A stretch of 64,000 nt of DNA from DATKNA01 sp963755755 (GCA_963755755.1 CAVWLJ010000012.1:186001-250000), one strand, 5' to 3'. Positions 25,701 through 34,907 are shown, counted from the first letter of the stretch. A program made the numbers and translations. Notes: a model not told the origin generated them from the letters alone.

Positions 25701-27596
25701 TCAGGGGTAATCGACGACCGTGACCGGGACGTCCGGGTTCGCGATCGTGGACGATCCGCCGGTGTCGTTGACGACGTGCAGGATCCCGCCCTTCCCGTTG
25801 GTGGCGTCGAGGAAGATCGTGAGCAGGTTGTGCAGGCTTCCCGCCGGCAAGGTCGTCGGCACCTGGAAGGCGCGGTCGGCGAAGATGTCGATGCCCTGGT
25901 TGAAGAAGCTGTAGCTGCCCATGCCGTAGCCGTGGAAGCTGCGGACCGAGTTCGCGATGATCAGCGCCGGCCAGCCCTTGACGCCGTGTCCCTCGCTCCA
26001 GGCCGCCTGGCTCGGCGGGTCGTACGGCATCTCGTTCTGGAAGAAGATGACCGTCCCGTCCTGGCCGTTCCAGCGCACCTCCGCCTTCTGGTAGTGCTCG
26101 ACGAACAGGCCGTAGGCCGTCACGTGGTCACCGTTCACGACCAGCCCGGTGTCGGCGGTGTTGACGGTCCAGCCGACGCCGTTGCCGTGGTCGGCCCGCC
26201 AGGCCCAGATGTCGTCGAGGATCGTGTGGTCGCTGTTGACCTCGAGGCTCACGGTCGCCTTGCCGGCCGCCGCGCCGCCGATCCGGAAGAAGACGTCCTG
26301 CAGGGCCGTCGGGTCGTGCGCCGAGGCCTTGTGCGCGTTCTTCGGCCCGACCTGCAGCAGCACGGGCGAGTTCAGCGGACCGGCCTCGAAGATCAGGCCG
26401 GCGATGTCGACACCGGGCACGTCGGCGACCCGCATCGCCACGTTGCCCCTGGTCGGCGTCAGGGTCGCGAGGCCCAGGCCGAGGACGACGCTGTCCGCTC
26501 GCTTCACGGTCAGCGTCCGGGGCACGTCGTAGGTGCCCGGGGTGAAGAGCAGGTTCCGCCCGCGCGCCAGGTCGTCGTCCAGCTTGCCGAGGTCGTCCCC
26601 GGGGTGCAGGACGGCGAAATCGGTCAGCGGGATCGAGCGGCCGGCCGGGGTGCCCGCCGTCCACGAGGGACCGACGGCGTTCCGGCGCGGTGCCGGGACG
26701 AAGACCCGGTAGTGGCCGTGCGCGTCGACGTAGAGGAACGGCTTCTCGCGCGTGACCGGGCTCGCCGCCACGACCGTGTAGGGGCCACCGCAGGAGGCCG
26801 CCGCGGGGAAGCACTCGGCAGGGGCGCCCTGGACGCCGGAGAACACCTGGTTCCAGACGCCGTTCGACCAGCCGTTGAGGGTGCTGTTGCGGACGAGGAA
26901 CTGCTGCTGGGAACCGTTGATGACGTTCTGGTCGAACACCGAGTCGGCGATGAACCCGCCGCTGGCGAAGGACGGCCCGGTGCAGTAGTCCATGAGCGTC
27001 GTCTGGCCGCCCTCGACGTGCACGCGCCGCATCGGCGCAGCCTGGGAGACGGCCCAGAACTCGCCCGAGTAGCAGCCGAAGTCCGGCGTGGTGACGTTGA
27101 TGGTGAGGTTCTCCATCGAGCGCCAGAAGTTGTTCAGCGCGATGCAGTTGCCGTTGTCGCACTGGTTGCGGACATAGACGGAGCCGTTGATGACGACGTC
27201 GCTGGGGGAGAGCCCGAGGCCCGCGACCTGGGTGTAGTAGCCGACCTGGAAGTTCAGCGGGTGATCCGCCGTCCCGTAGGTGCCGGGCTTGAAGAGCAGG
27301 GCGTACCGCTGGCTGCCGAACTGGTTGCCGACCTGCTGCGCCGCGATCGCGTCGACGGTCGCCTGGATCTGGTCCACCGGCATGCTCGGGTCGAAGACCT
27401 TGACGTTGGGCCCGAAGTCGGGCTGCACGGTCGAGGGTTTTGCGGTCGGGGCCGCAGGTGCGGCCTGTGCGCTCGCCGTGCCCGTGAGCCCGGCCACGAC
27501 GAGGGCGGCCAGCCCGAGCACGAGGTGACGGCGTCGGAGCACGCGGCGCCGGCCGGGTGGACTCCAGTGCCGATGAGCGATCCGGGACAGCGACAT
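25701..27596 (-). CDS. secreted parallel beta-helix protein (GH55/pectate-lyase-like)
   Basis: A 631-residue exported protein. A long Sec signal (basic start, RRRHLVLGLAALVVAGLTG, cleavage near AQA-AP) precedes two right-handed beta-helix domains. The first starts with MPVDQIQATVDAIAAQQ and YALLFKPGTYGTADHPLNF; the second repeats the same logic at LARGRNLLFTPGTYDVPRTL. Repeated N/D/G-rich rungs (VVINGSVYVRNQ, LEVNSDHTILDDIWAW, GLVVNGDHVTAYGLFVEHYQ) are typical. This two-helix layout resembles GH55 glucanases. Carbohydrate binding or cleavage is likely, but the sugar is unknown. A LacI regulator and a palindrome lie just upstream, which suggests sugar-induced expression. Confidence 0.78.
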   Translation of the reverse strand: MSLSRIAHRHWSPPGRRRVLRRRHLVLGLAALVVAGLTGTASAQAAPAAPTAKPSTVQPDFGPNVKVFDPSMPVDQIQATVDAIAAQQVGNQFGSQRYALLFKPGTYGTADHPLNFQVGYYTQVAGLGLSPSDVVINGSVYVRNQCDNGNCIALNNFWRSMENLTINVTTPDFGCYSGEFWAVSQAAPMRRVHVEGGQTTLMDYCTGPSFASGGFIADSVFDQNVINGSQQQFLVRNSTLNGWSNGVWNQVFSGVQGAPAECFPAAASCGGPYTVVAASPVTREKPFLYVDAHGHYRVFVPAPRRNAVGPSWTAGTPAGRSIPLTDFAVLHPGDDLGKLDDDLARGRNLLFTPGTYDVPRTLTVKRADSVVLGLGLATLTPTRGNVAMRVADVPGVDIAGLIFEAGPLNSPVLLQVGPKNAHKASAHDPTALQDVFFRIGGAAAGKATVSLEVNSDHTILDDIWAWRADHGNGVGWTVNTADTGLVVNGDHVTAYGLFVEHYQKAEVRWNGQDGTVIFFQNEMPYDPPSQAAWSEGHGVKGWPALIIANSVRSFHGYGMGSYSFFNQGIDIFADRAFQVPTTLPAGSLHNLLTIFLDATNGKGGILHVVNDTGGSSTIANPDVPVTVVDYP

Positions 27597-27678
27597 GGCC
27601 GTTCCCCACCTTCTCGCGGACCAGTCCGCGGGTCGGCCGCGGCAGGTCTCGCTGCCCGCGGCGTCGACAGGCATCCGG

Positions 27679-27696
27679 CGAGAGAGCGCTCTCTCG
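27679..27696. promoter_or_regulatory. 18-bp LacI-type operator palindrome
   Basis: CGAGAGAGCGCTCTCTCG is a perfect palindrome with a central CG, the pattern bound by LacI/GalR regulators. It sits 83 bp upstream of the beta-helix start and 51 bp downstream of the stop of the LacI-type gene. The most direct reading is that the regulator at 27747 represses the beta-helix gene through it. Confidence 0.75.
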
Positions 27697-27746
27697 TGCG
27701 GTACACAACCACAGTGGCCCGGGTCACACAAGGCGGGGAACCGGCG

Positions 27747-28805
27747 TCAGGACGAGGCGCGGACGACGAGCGCGACGGGGAGGACCACGGCCTCGATGCC
27801 GCGCACCTCGGGCACGCCGTCGTCGTGCGCCAGCCGCAGGTCCGGGCGGGCGCGGCAGAGCAGCATCCGGGCCATGAGCCGCCCCTGGAGCACGGTCTGC
27901 TGGCGGACCGTCGTCAGGGGCGGGTCGCTCAGCGCTGCGAGCGGGACGTCGTCGAAGCCGACGACGGCGACGTCGTCGGGCACCCGCCGGCCAGCGCTCC
28001 GCAACGCCCGCAACGCTCCCAGGGCCATGAGGTCGTTGGCGACGAACAACCCGTCGAGGCGGGGCACGCGTGCCAGCAGTCGCGCGGTCGCCTCCTCCCC
28101 GCTCTCCGTCGTGAAGGCGCCGCGCTCCACCCGCTCCGCGCGGAAGGCGTCCCCGAGCGCCGCGGTGAACCCCGCGAGCCGATCGATCCCGGCGGACATG
28201 TCCGGCGGGCCGGCGACCGTGCCCACCACCCGGCGCCCCCGCGCGCGCAGGTGTAGGGCCGCCTGTCGTGCCCCGTCGGCGTTGTCGTTGTCCACGTAGG
28301 GCACCGCGGCGTCAGGCCGTAGCGGCCGGCCGCCGATCACCAGCGGGACCCCGGCCGCGACCATGGCGGCCGGCAGCGGGTCGGGATCCACGTGCTCGGA
28401 GAGCAGGAGGACGCCGTCGATCGGGGCGGACCGGAGATAGCGCTCGACGCGATCCAGCTCGCGGTAGGACTCGGCCATCGTCAGCGTCAGCTGCAGACCC
28501 GCCTCGCCGAGCTCCTGGCCGACGCCACGCACGATGTCGCGGAAGAAGGGGTCTCCGAAGATCCGGGTCTCCGGCTCGGCGACCACGAGGGCGACCACGT
28601 CGGTTCGGCGGGTCACCAGGGAGCGCGCGGCCCGGTTCGGGACGTAGTCGAGCTTGGCGATCGCGTGCTCGACCCGCTCGCGCAGCGCGGGGGCGACCGT
28701 GCCGACGCCGTTGACGACGCGCGAGACGGTCGCCCGGGACACGCCTGCCAGCGCGGCCACCTGCTCGAGGTTGGCACGTCCGGTCGACCCCGTGCGCCGC
28801 ACCAT
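27747..28805 (-). CDS. LacI family transcriptional regulator
   Basis: A 352-residue repressor with an HTH at residues 12-31 (NLEQVAALAGVSRATVSRVV), the hinge KLDYVPNRAARSLVTRR, and an effector domain with DPFFRDIVRGVGQELGEAG, DGLFVANDLMALGALRAL, VAVVGFDDVPLAALSDPPLT and VLQGRLMARMLL. The effector is probably a sugar from the polysaccharide handled by the beta-helix protein downstream. ATG 28805. It is separated from that gene by 150 bp containing the operator, so the regulator may not be in its own target operon. Confidence 0.9.
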   Translation of the reverse strand: MVRRTGSTGRANLEQVAALAGVSRATVSRVVNGVGTVAPALRERVEHAIAKLDYVPNRAARSLVTRRTDVVALVVAEPETRIFGDPFFRDIVRGVGQELGEAGLQLTLTMAESYRELDRVERYLRSAPIDGVLLLSEHVDPDPLPAAMVAAGVPLVIGGRPLRPDAAVPYVDNDNADGARQAALHLRARGRRVVGTVAGPPDMSAGIDRLAGFTAALGDAFRAERVERGAFTTESGEEATARLLARVPRLDGLFVANDLMALGALRALRSAGRRVPDDVAVVGFDDVPLAALSDPPLTTVRQQTVLQGRLMARMLLCRARPDLRLAHDDGVPEVRGIEAVVLPVALVVRASS

Positions 28806-28835
28806 CGCCTCCCTACGGCCCGAGCCTGCGCCCTG

Positions 28836-28851
28836 CCCCGCCGGACGGGGC
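28836..28851 (-). terminator. weak hairpin between the VWA gene and the LacI gene
   Basis: CCCCG and CGGGG (extended by a G-C pair) can pair around a 5-nt loop, about 45 nt past the stop of the VWA gene. It is short and has no T-run, so it is only a possible end point for that transcript. Confidence 0.3.
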
Positions 28852-28895
28852 TGATCACGGACGGGTGTCTGCCGAGGGTAACGGCGGCCGAGCTG

Positions 28896-30563
28896 CTACC
28901 CCATGGTCTCGGTGTGCAGGCCGCCCGTGGCGAGGTGGATGAACATGGCCTGCACCTCGTCCGCCGTCCGCAGCGACTCGACGTAGGCACCGACGGGGTC
29001 GAGCGCCTTGCTCAGGTCGTCCAGCTGCGCGTGCTCGCCGAAGCCGACGACGCTGAGCTGGACCGGACGCCGGGGGTCCTGCGCCTTCCGGAGCGCGGCG
29101 GCGAGACGGGCGAGGCTGATGCTGTCGGGGTCGTCGTCGTTGATCCCGTCGGTGAACACCATCACCTGGTTCGACTGTCCCGGCGTCCACGCCTTCCGGG
29201 CTGCGGTGTACGCCGCCAGGATCGTGTCGTAGAGACCGGTCCCCGTGTGCTCGGGCTCGAGTGTCTGGACGGCGTGCGCGAGGGCCGTGCGGTGAGGGTG
29301 CGTGAGCCCGCCGATGGGGACGATCGACCCGGTAGTCCCGCGTGCCGTCCAGGTGCGAGCCGAACTCCCACAGCCCGACGCGGGAGGCGTCCGGCAGCAT
29401 GCCGCCCACCGTGCCGGTGCCCCGGCGGACGAGGTCGATGACCGGGCTCGACGAGCCGGGGACCGGGATCGGACATGGACCAGGAGACGTCCACGACCAT
29501 GGTGAGGTTCAGCCGCCGGTCGTTGCGGTACCAGCTGGCGAAGACGTGATCGACGTGATGTCCCCCGAGGACGTCGAGCGCCGGGGCGGCGAGCGGGGGC
29601 ACCAGGCCGCGCCCCTGTGACGGAGGTTGCGTTCCGTTCGGCGGCCGAAGACCAGCGGCGTCCAGTGCGTGCCGTGCGGCGTCACCGGTCAGCACCGAGC
29701 GAAGCCTGTCGACGGCGGCGGCGCGACGCGGATCGGACGCGGCCTTGGCCAGCGGGAACAGGGTGAAGCGCAGCTCCGGGGAGATGTCGCCGCCCGCCAG
29801 CACGTGGTACGTCTGCCCGCTGCTCGCGAGCGCGGGCAGGAGCGCGTACTCCGGCACGACGCCGACCTCGCCGGAGGTCCGGGGCAGGGCAGGCCCGGAG
29901 CGGATGGTCCGCGCCTTGGGCACGATGGTCTCCAGCGCGACCGCGGAGGCGTCCATGCCGTGCCCGACCCAGACCGCCTCCGCGACGGCACCCGCGCCGA
30001 GCATGCCGGCGCCCGAACCTGCCGGGTCGTCGACGACGACGCGCAGGCCCGAGTTCGACTGCAGGAGCGAGGCGAGGCCCAGCCAGGTGGCTCCGTCGCC
30101 GCCGAGCCGGTTCGCCGTCGCGGCGTCGCTGACCATGAAGAAGGGACTGGTGGCCAGCACCGTGCTCCGGGCGTGCTCCCCGTCCATGGCCAGCGCCCCG
30201 GGTGGCGCCATGTGCTCCCACGCGCTGTCGTCGGCGATCCACGCATCCGCGTTCTGGTCGCGGGCCACGGTCAGCCGCACCCCGGCCGTCCGCCGTCGTC
30301 AGCTGGACCCTGACGCACTGGTCGCCCTCGGCGAGGGTCGACGCCAGGCTACGGAGGACCGGCGCGAAGGCCGTCGCGGAGACGACCCGGACCACCCGCG
30401 AGCAGTCCGCGGGATCCGCGGTGGCTGCCGGCCCGCCGCTCGCGGGCGGTCGCCCGATCGCCGTGACGGCTCCGGTCACGGCGGCACTGCCCAGGACCGT
30501 GAGCACCAGGACGAGGAGGACGACCCGCCCCCGGCTCAGACCCGCGTTCTCGTGTCGTCCCAC
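28896..30563 (-). CDS. substrate-binding and VWA domain protein (frame broken)
   Basis: About 555 residues. The N-terminus has a membrane anchor or signal (RGRVVLLVLVLTVLGSAAV). It then has a periplasmic-binding-like region: CSRVVRVVSATAFAPVL, DAWIADDSAWEHMAPPG, STVLATSPFFMVSDAATANRL and VGVVPEYALLPALASSGQ. The C-terminus is a von Willebrand A domain with the MIDAS start MVVDVSWSMSDP, then VGLWEFGSHLDG and VMVFTDGINDDDPDS. Breaks near 30287, 29468 and 29320 put these in different frames; the order is normal for the family. It is probably displayed outside the membrane. GTG 30563 has GAGGGGA upstream. Ligand and partners are unknown. Confidence 0.72.
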
Positions 30564-30813
30564 GTGTGTTCGTTCCCCTCATGAGCCTCGGCCCCGACGG
30601 CCGACGCTCATTCTGGGTACTCCTTTGATGATTCATCTAGACCGTTCCGCTTTGCGTAACTGAATGACCACGCTGAAGGATGAAGTTCGACGTCGTGAGA
30701 ACCTGCGGAACGTGACAGTAATGTTGCTCAGAGCGTTCTCGTTCGGAGGATCGATCTCCTACCGGTCCCCTCCGGAAATGCGCGACGATTTTCCCCGCGA
30801 TCTCCCGGAGTTC
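30564..30813. other. lower-GC intergenic region upstream of the VWA gene
   Basis: 250 bp with visibly more A/T than the rest of the window. On the minus strand it holds AAAGGAG (30626-30620), an ATG at 30611 and a 10-codon frame that stops at 30579, 15 nt before the VWA start. It is probably the promoter and leader of that gene. No clear -35/-10 pair could be picked with confidence. Confidence 0.35.
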
Positions 30814-31835
30814 TCACACCAGCTGCTGGCCCCCGTCGACGTCGAAGGTCGCACCGGTCAGTGCGGTGTTGGCCATGACGTGGACGGCGAGGGCGGCCAC
30901 GTCCGCGGGCCCGACGACCCGGCGGATGGGGAGCGTCGCCCGCAGCTGCGCCCGGCGCTCCTCGAGAGCGTCGCCGAGCAGGGACGCCGAGAGCGGGGTG
31001 TCGACGAAGCCGGGGGCGAGGAGGTTCACGCGAATCGGCGCCAGCTCCAGCGCGAGATTGGCGGTCAGCGCGGGCAGGGCCGCCGTGAGCGCTGCCGCCA
31101 CACTGATGCCGATCGCGGGGCGTCGGCTCCCGGTCCCGGCCAGGAGCAGCAGGCTCCCGCCCGCACGCACCGCGCTCGGGGCCAGCCTCGCCAGGTGGAG
31201 GACCATCGCGAACTCCGCGGCGACGTGGCGGCCGGCCTCGTCGACGTCGAGATCGGCGAGAGCGCCGTAGATCGGGCCGCCGGCCGTCAGCAGGACGTGG
31301 TCGACGGGGCCCGGTAGGGACCGGAAGAAGGCGGCGAGCTGAACGGCGTCGGCGACGTCGAAGGCCGCGGACCGCTCGGCGCCGACCTCCTGGGCCGCCT
31401 GCCCGAGTCGCTCCGCGTCCCGGCCCGACGAGCACGACGTCGGCGCCGCAGGCGCGCGCGGTCCGACGCGGTCTCGAGCCCGATGCCGGAGCTCCCGCCG
31501 AGGACGACGACCCTCTGGCCGGCGAGCGCCCGATCGGGAGCCGCCTCCCGACCCGGGTCGCTCGGGTGCGGGTCGAGCGGCGTCACCTCGTCCGTCCGCC
31601 ACATCCGCAGTGGCATCGAGGCGAGAGTCCGCTCGAGGTCGTCCGGGTCCTCGGCGCTGAACAGCCCGAGGGACCGCCACTCGCCCGGCGCGAGGGGCGG
31701 GCGCCAGAGGCGCAGGACGCGCCCCTGGACCGCCAGCTCACGCGTGTGCGCCGCCTCCCGGGCCCGCACGTCGGCGACCGCCTCGGCCGAGGTCCCTTCG
31801 GGAACCCGCGTGGTCATCCTGACCAGGTACTCCAT
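30814..31835 (-). CDS. muconolactone isomerase-like domain fused to an SDR oxidoreductase (frame broken)
   Basis: About 340 residues in two parts. Residues 1-95 (MEYLVRMTTRVPEGTSAEAV, REAAHTRELAVQGRVLRLWR, LGLFSAEDPDDLERTLASMP) match the small muconolactone delta-isomerase family. A short linker leads into a short-chain dehydrogenase: cofactor loop VVVLGGSSGIGLETA, VGRDAERL, DVADAVQLAAFF, LLTAGGPIYG, and the end APGFVDTPLSASLL to TGATFDVDGGQQLV. The classical YxxxK is poorly seen; ISVAAALTAALPALT stands in its place, as in divergent SDRs. Breaks near 31465 and 31431 disturb the SDR part. No stop or start lies in the linker in any frame. ATG 31835 has GAGGAG at 6 nt. Confidence 0.75.
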
Positions 31836-31912
31836 GGTGAGCTCCTCGCGACGGTCGCTCCTCAGGGTGGGGCCGCGAGGCCGTCGATCGCCCCCGTGGG
31901 TCCCCCTGGTCC

Positions 31913-32278
31913 GTGCTGCCAGGGGAACCCACGGGCGAGGTCGTGGGGGTACCCTCCGGCCGTGGTCGAGTGGTTCCTGCCGTCGCGCCGCGAGCTGCCC
32001 CCACACAGGGGCCGGGTTCGCGGACCGAGCTGAGGACGGAACTCTCCGACGTCTCCGGCGGCCGGGTCGTCGTCGCGACCCGCTGGCTGGCCGAAGCTCA
32101 GGCGGACACGAGGTGGGAGACGACGATCTGCCCGGCGGACGACAGCGACCCGGATGGTGCCGCGGCGGCGGTGTTCGCACAGTGCGGATCGAAGCGGGAG
32201 GCCGCCCTGGCGCACGAGCAGGCCGTCGAGTTCGCGGCGAACGCGCTCAACTCGACGCTGCGGCGCGCTCCGTCGTGA
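31913..32278 (+). CDS. hypothetical protein
   Basis: An open frame with a plausible protein end: TELSDVSGGRVVVATRWLAE, ADTRWETTICPADDSDPDG and EAALAHEQAVEFAANALNS. This resembles short actinobacterial proteins with a WETTICPADD-type strand. The N-terminus is uncertain: GTG 31913 gives a Pro/Arg-rich stretch, and GTG 31970 is an alternative. Another short frame (VVEWFLPSRRELPP) overlaps and could be its true start if one base is wrong. No function can be given. Confidence 0.4.
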   Translation: MLPGEPTGEVVGVPSGRGRVVPAVAPRAAPTQGPGSRTELRTELSDVSGGRVVVATRWLAEAQADTRWETTICPADDSDPDGAAAAVFAQCGSKREAALAHEQAVEFAANALNSTLRRAPS

Positions 32279-32303
32279 CCGTCGGCTCGAGGCGGTTGTA
32301 GGG

Positions 32304-32819
32304 CTAGCGGGAGTCGCGCTTGGCCTGGCGGCGGGCGCCGACGGCCCGCGTGTCGGCGCGGCGCTTCTCGCTGCTCGGCGACCGCAGAGCGCGGTCGCCG
32401 GCGCGTCCGGTGGTCACGGACCGGGCGCGCGACGGTTGCTCGGCGGCGTCGCCCGGGCCCGGCCCGCCGCCCTTCGCGGCCTGTGCCATCGCCAGGCGGT
32501 CCGCCTTGAGTTCCGCGGCGGCCTGCTTCGCGAGCTGGCCCAGTCGCGCGCTGACTCGGGCGAGTGCCTCCTCGAAGACCTCGGCCTTCTGTCGCGCGCG
32601 GCTGTTCTTGGGGCGGGCCAGCCCGCGGCCGCCCTGCTCGGGCACCCGGACGGCGGCCGCGCGGCGGTACTGACCGACGTACTTCCCCCGCGCCCGCCGC
32701 ACGCGCGTGTGCAGCGCGACGACGCCGTCCTCGTCCAGCTCGGCCATCGCCTCGGCCTCGGTCTCGGCGACGAGCAGCCGCTCGGCGTCGTTGAGCACGG
32801 CCAGCAGTCCGGCGTCCAT
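32304..32819 (-). CDS. conserved hypothetical basic coiled-coil protein
   Basis: A 171-residue protein. The first half has LLAVLNDAERLLVAETEAEA and VALHTRVRRARGKYVGQYRR. The middle (ARQKAEVFEEALARVSARLG to AELKADRLAMAQAA) is a likely coiled coil. The C-terminus is Arg/Ser-rich and disordered, suggesting nucleic-acid contact. ATG 32819 is the first start that gives the family-like N-terminus. A family name is not recalled. It is followed by no obvious partner gene. Confidence 0.6.
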   Translation of the reverse strand: MDAGLLAVLNDAERLLVAETEAEAMAELDEDGVVALHTRVRRARGKYVGQYRRAAAVRVPEQGGRGLARPKNSRARQKAEVFEEALARVSARLGQLAKQAAAELKADRLAMAQAAKGGGPGPGDAAEQPSRARSVTTGRAGDRALRSPSSEKRRADTRAVGARRQAKRDSR

Positions 32820-33109
32820 GCGGACCTCACCTTCTCGGCAGCCCTGCCACGGTAGGTCCGCGTGGTGGTGGCGAGGATCGCCTGTGGCGGATGAGGCTCC
32901 CGACGCTCGGTCGGGTCCGACGGGCAGTCGGCGCAGGCCCCTCAGAACCAAGGTCACGACTGACCGGGGCGAAAATCCTGCCCGCCCGCTCGGGCGGAAC
33001 GCTTCCGCTGCTGACCCCGTTGACCGCGTTGACCCGGTCGTTCCACGACTGGTCGGCCCTACCGCGCCACGGCCGATCTGCAGGGGCGCGCGACCCGAGA
33101 GCTTTGACC
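32820..33109. other. intergenic region, no gene seen
   Basis: 290 bp between a minus-strand hypothetical gene and the small plus-strand gene at 33110. It has no supported coding frame, strong hairpin or repeat. It probably holds the two divergent promoters. Upstream of 33110 no clear ribosome binding site stands out. Confidence 0.3.
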
Positions 33110-33280
33110 ATGACATTGCTTCACGCCCTGGCGGACACCGGCTGGGATGGTCTCGAGGCCTACGTGGATTGCACGTGCGGAATGCGTACCTGGGGGTGCG
33201 ACGACTCGGGGGCCTGGGAGTCCTTCACGTCGCACAAGCGCCTGGCCCAGCTCAGCGAGTACCAGGAGGATCGGGCCTAG
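33110..33280 (+). CDS. small cysteine-containing hypothetical protein
   Basis: A 56-residue frame from ATG 33110 (MTLLHALADTGWDGLEAY, then VDCTCGMRTWGC). Three Cys in C-x-C-x6-C order plus nearby Asp/His suggest a small metal site. It has an amphipathic C-terminus (LAQLSEYQEDRA). The composition matches local codon use, which supports a real gene, but there is no known family. It stops about 110 bp before the convergent glnA stop. Confidence 0.5.
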   Translation: MTLLHALADTGWDGLEAYVDCTCGMRTWGCDDSGAWESFTSHKRLAQLSEYQEDRA

Positions 33281-33315
33281 CCCGCGGCGGATTCAGTCAT
33301 CGTCGATGGACAGGA

Positions 33316-33362
33316 AGAAACCGGCCCCCGACCCTGTCGGTGCAGGTCGGGAGCCGGTTTCT
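33316..33362 (-). terminator. terminator of glnA
   Basis: AGAAACCGGC...GGTCGGGAGCCGGTTTCT forms a long stem with a small internal bulge, 31 nt past the glnA stop. On the minus strand the hairpin is followed by TTCCTGTCC, a modest pyrimidine tract. It also faces the small plus-strand gene at 33110 and could end both transcripts. Confidence 0.78.
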
Positions 33363-33393
33363 CCGAGCGTACGTGCCGGCCGACAGCCAGAAG

Positions 33394-34818
33394 TTACACG
33401 TCGTAGTACAGCTCGAACTCGTGCGGGTGCGGGCGCAGCCGGATGGGGTCGACCTCGGCGCTGCGCTTGAAGTCGATGTACGTCTCGATGAGGTCGTCGG
33501 TGAAGACGCCGCTGTCCGAGAGGTAGCTGTGGTCGGCCTCGAGCGCGTCCAGTACGGCCGGCAGCGAGCCCGGCACCTGGGCGATCTCGGCGTGCTCCTC
33601 CGGCGGCAGTTCGTACAGGTCCTTGTCGACCGGCGCCGGCGGCTCGATCCGGTTCTTGATGCCGTCGATACCCGCGAGCAGCTGGGCGGAGAACGACAGG
33701 TACGGGTTCGCCGACGGGTCCGGCACGCGGAACTCGATGCGCTTGGCCTTCGGGTTCGAGCCGGTCACGGGGATGCGCACGCAGGCCGAACGGTTGCGGG
33801 CGGAGTAGACGAGGTTGACCGGCGCCTCGAACCCGGGCACCAGGCGGTGGTAGGAGTTCACCGTCGGATTGGTGAACGCCAGCAGCGACGGCGCGTGGTG
33901 CAGCAGGCCGCCGATGTACCAGCGCGCGAGGTCCGAGAGGCCGCCGTAGCCGCGCTCGTCGTAGAACAGCGGGTCGCCGTCCTTCCAGAGCGACTGGTGG
34001 CAGTGCATGCCCGACCCGTTGTCCCCGAACAGCGGCTTCGGCATGAACGTCGCCGTCTTGCCGTTCGACCAGGCCACGTTCTTCACGACGTACTTGAAGA
34101 TCTGCACCTTGTCGGCGCTGTTGAGCAGCGAGTCGAACCGGTAGTTGATCTCCGCCTGGCCCGCGGTGCCGACCTCGTGGTGGGCGCGCTCGACCTGCAG
34201 GCCGAGGGCGTCGAGGGCGAGCGTGATCTGGTCGCGCAGGTCGGCGTAGTGGTCGACCGGAGGGACGGGGAAGTAGCCGCCCTTGTACCGGGTCTTGTAC
34301 CCGCGGTTGCCGCCCTCCTCGACCCGCCCGGTGTTCCAGGCGCCCTCGATGGAGTCGATGTGGTAGTAGCCCTCGTTCTGCTTCGTCTCGAAGCGGACGT
34401 CGTCGAAGACGTAGAACTCGGCCTCGGGGGCGAAGAACGCGGTGTCCGCGATCCCGGTCGACGCCAGGTACGCCTCGGCCTTGCGGGCCACCTGACGGGG
34501 GTCGCGGCTGTAGGGCTCGTCCGTGTACGGGTCGACGATGCTGAAGTTGATGTTCAGGGTCTTCTCGACCCGGAACGGGTCGACGTACGAGGTCGACAGG
34601 TCCGGGATGAGCTTCATGTCCGACTCGTTGATCGCCTGGAAACCGCGGATCGAGGAGCCGTCGAACATCTGGCCGTTGGTGAAGAAGTCCTCCGCGAGGC
34701 CGGCCGCGGGCACGTTGAAGTGCTGCATGGTGCCGGGCAGGTCGCAGAACCGGACGTCGATGAACTTGACGTCCTGGTCGGTGATGAACTTGAGCACCTC
34801 GTCGGCGTTGCTGAACAT
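33394..34818 (-). CDS. glnA: glutamine synthetase type I
   Basis: A 474-residue type I glutamine synthetase: ammonia + glutamate + ATP to glutamine, as a dodecamer in the cytoplasm. Seen: FDGSSIRGF, APEAEFYVFDD, GTAGQAEINYRFDS, NGSGMHCHQSLW, VNSYHRLVPGFEAP, and RIEFRVPDPSANPYL. The adenylylation site is DLYELPPEE with Tyr402, the GlnE target. ATG 34818 with GGAGGTT at 4-8 nt upstream. A GlnR operator lies about 90-130 bp upstream, so it is nitrogen-regulated. The gene is intact. Confidence 0.97.
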   Translation of the reverse strand: MFSNADEVLKFITDQDVKFIDVRFCDLPGTMQHFNVPAAGLAEDFFTNGQMFDGSSIRGFQAINESDMKLIPDLSTSYVDPFRVEKTLNINFSIVDPYTDEPYSRDPRQVARKAEAYLASTGIADTAFFAPEAEFYVFDDVRFETKQNEGYYHIDSIEGAWNTGRVEEGGNRGYKTRYKGGYFPVPPVDHYADLRDQITLALDALGLQVERAHHEVGTAGQAEINYRFDSLLNSADKVQIFKYVVKNVAWSNGKTATFMPKPLFGDNGSGMHCHQSLWKDGDPLFYDERGYGGLSDLARWYIGGLLHHAPSLLAFTNPTVNSYHRLVPGFEAPVNLVYSARNRSACVRIPVTGSNPKAKRIEFRVPDPSANPYLSFSAQLLAGIDGIKNRIEPPAPVDKDLYELPPEEHAEIAQVPGSLPAVLDALEADHSYLSDSGVFTDDLIETYIDFKRSAEVDPIRLRPHPHEFELYYDV

Positions 34819-34907
34819 CCAACCTCCACTGGAGTGGGCGGGAGTGGCTGTGGGACGCCACCACCGTCGGTCCGCCCCAGGATCATCGGGGACGTTAGGC
34901 GGGGGCA

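Noticed and set aside
30814..31835. Two separate genes (isomerase and SDR)
   Set aside because: The linker has no stop, no start and no ribosome site in any frame, so a fusion is the simpler reading.
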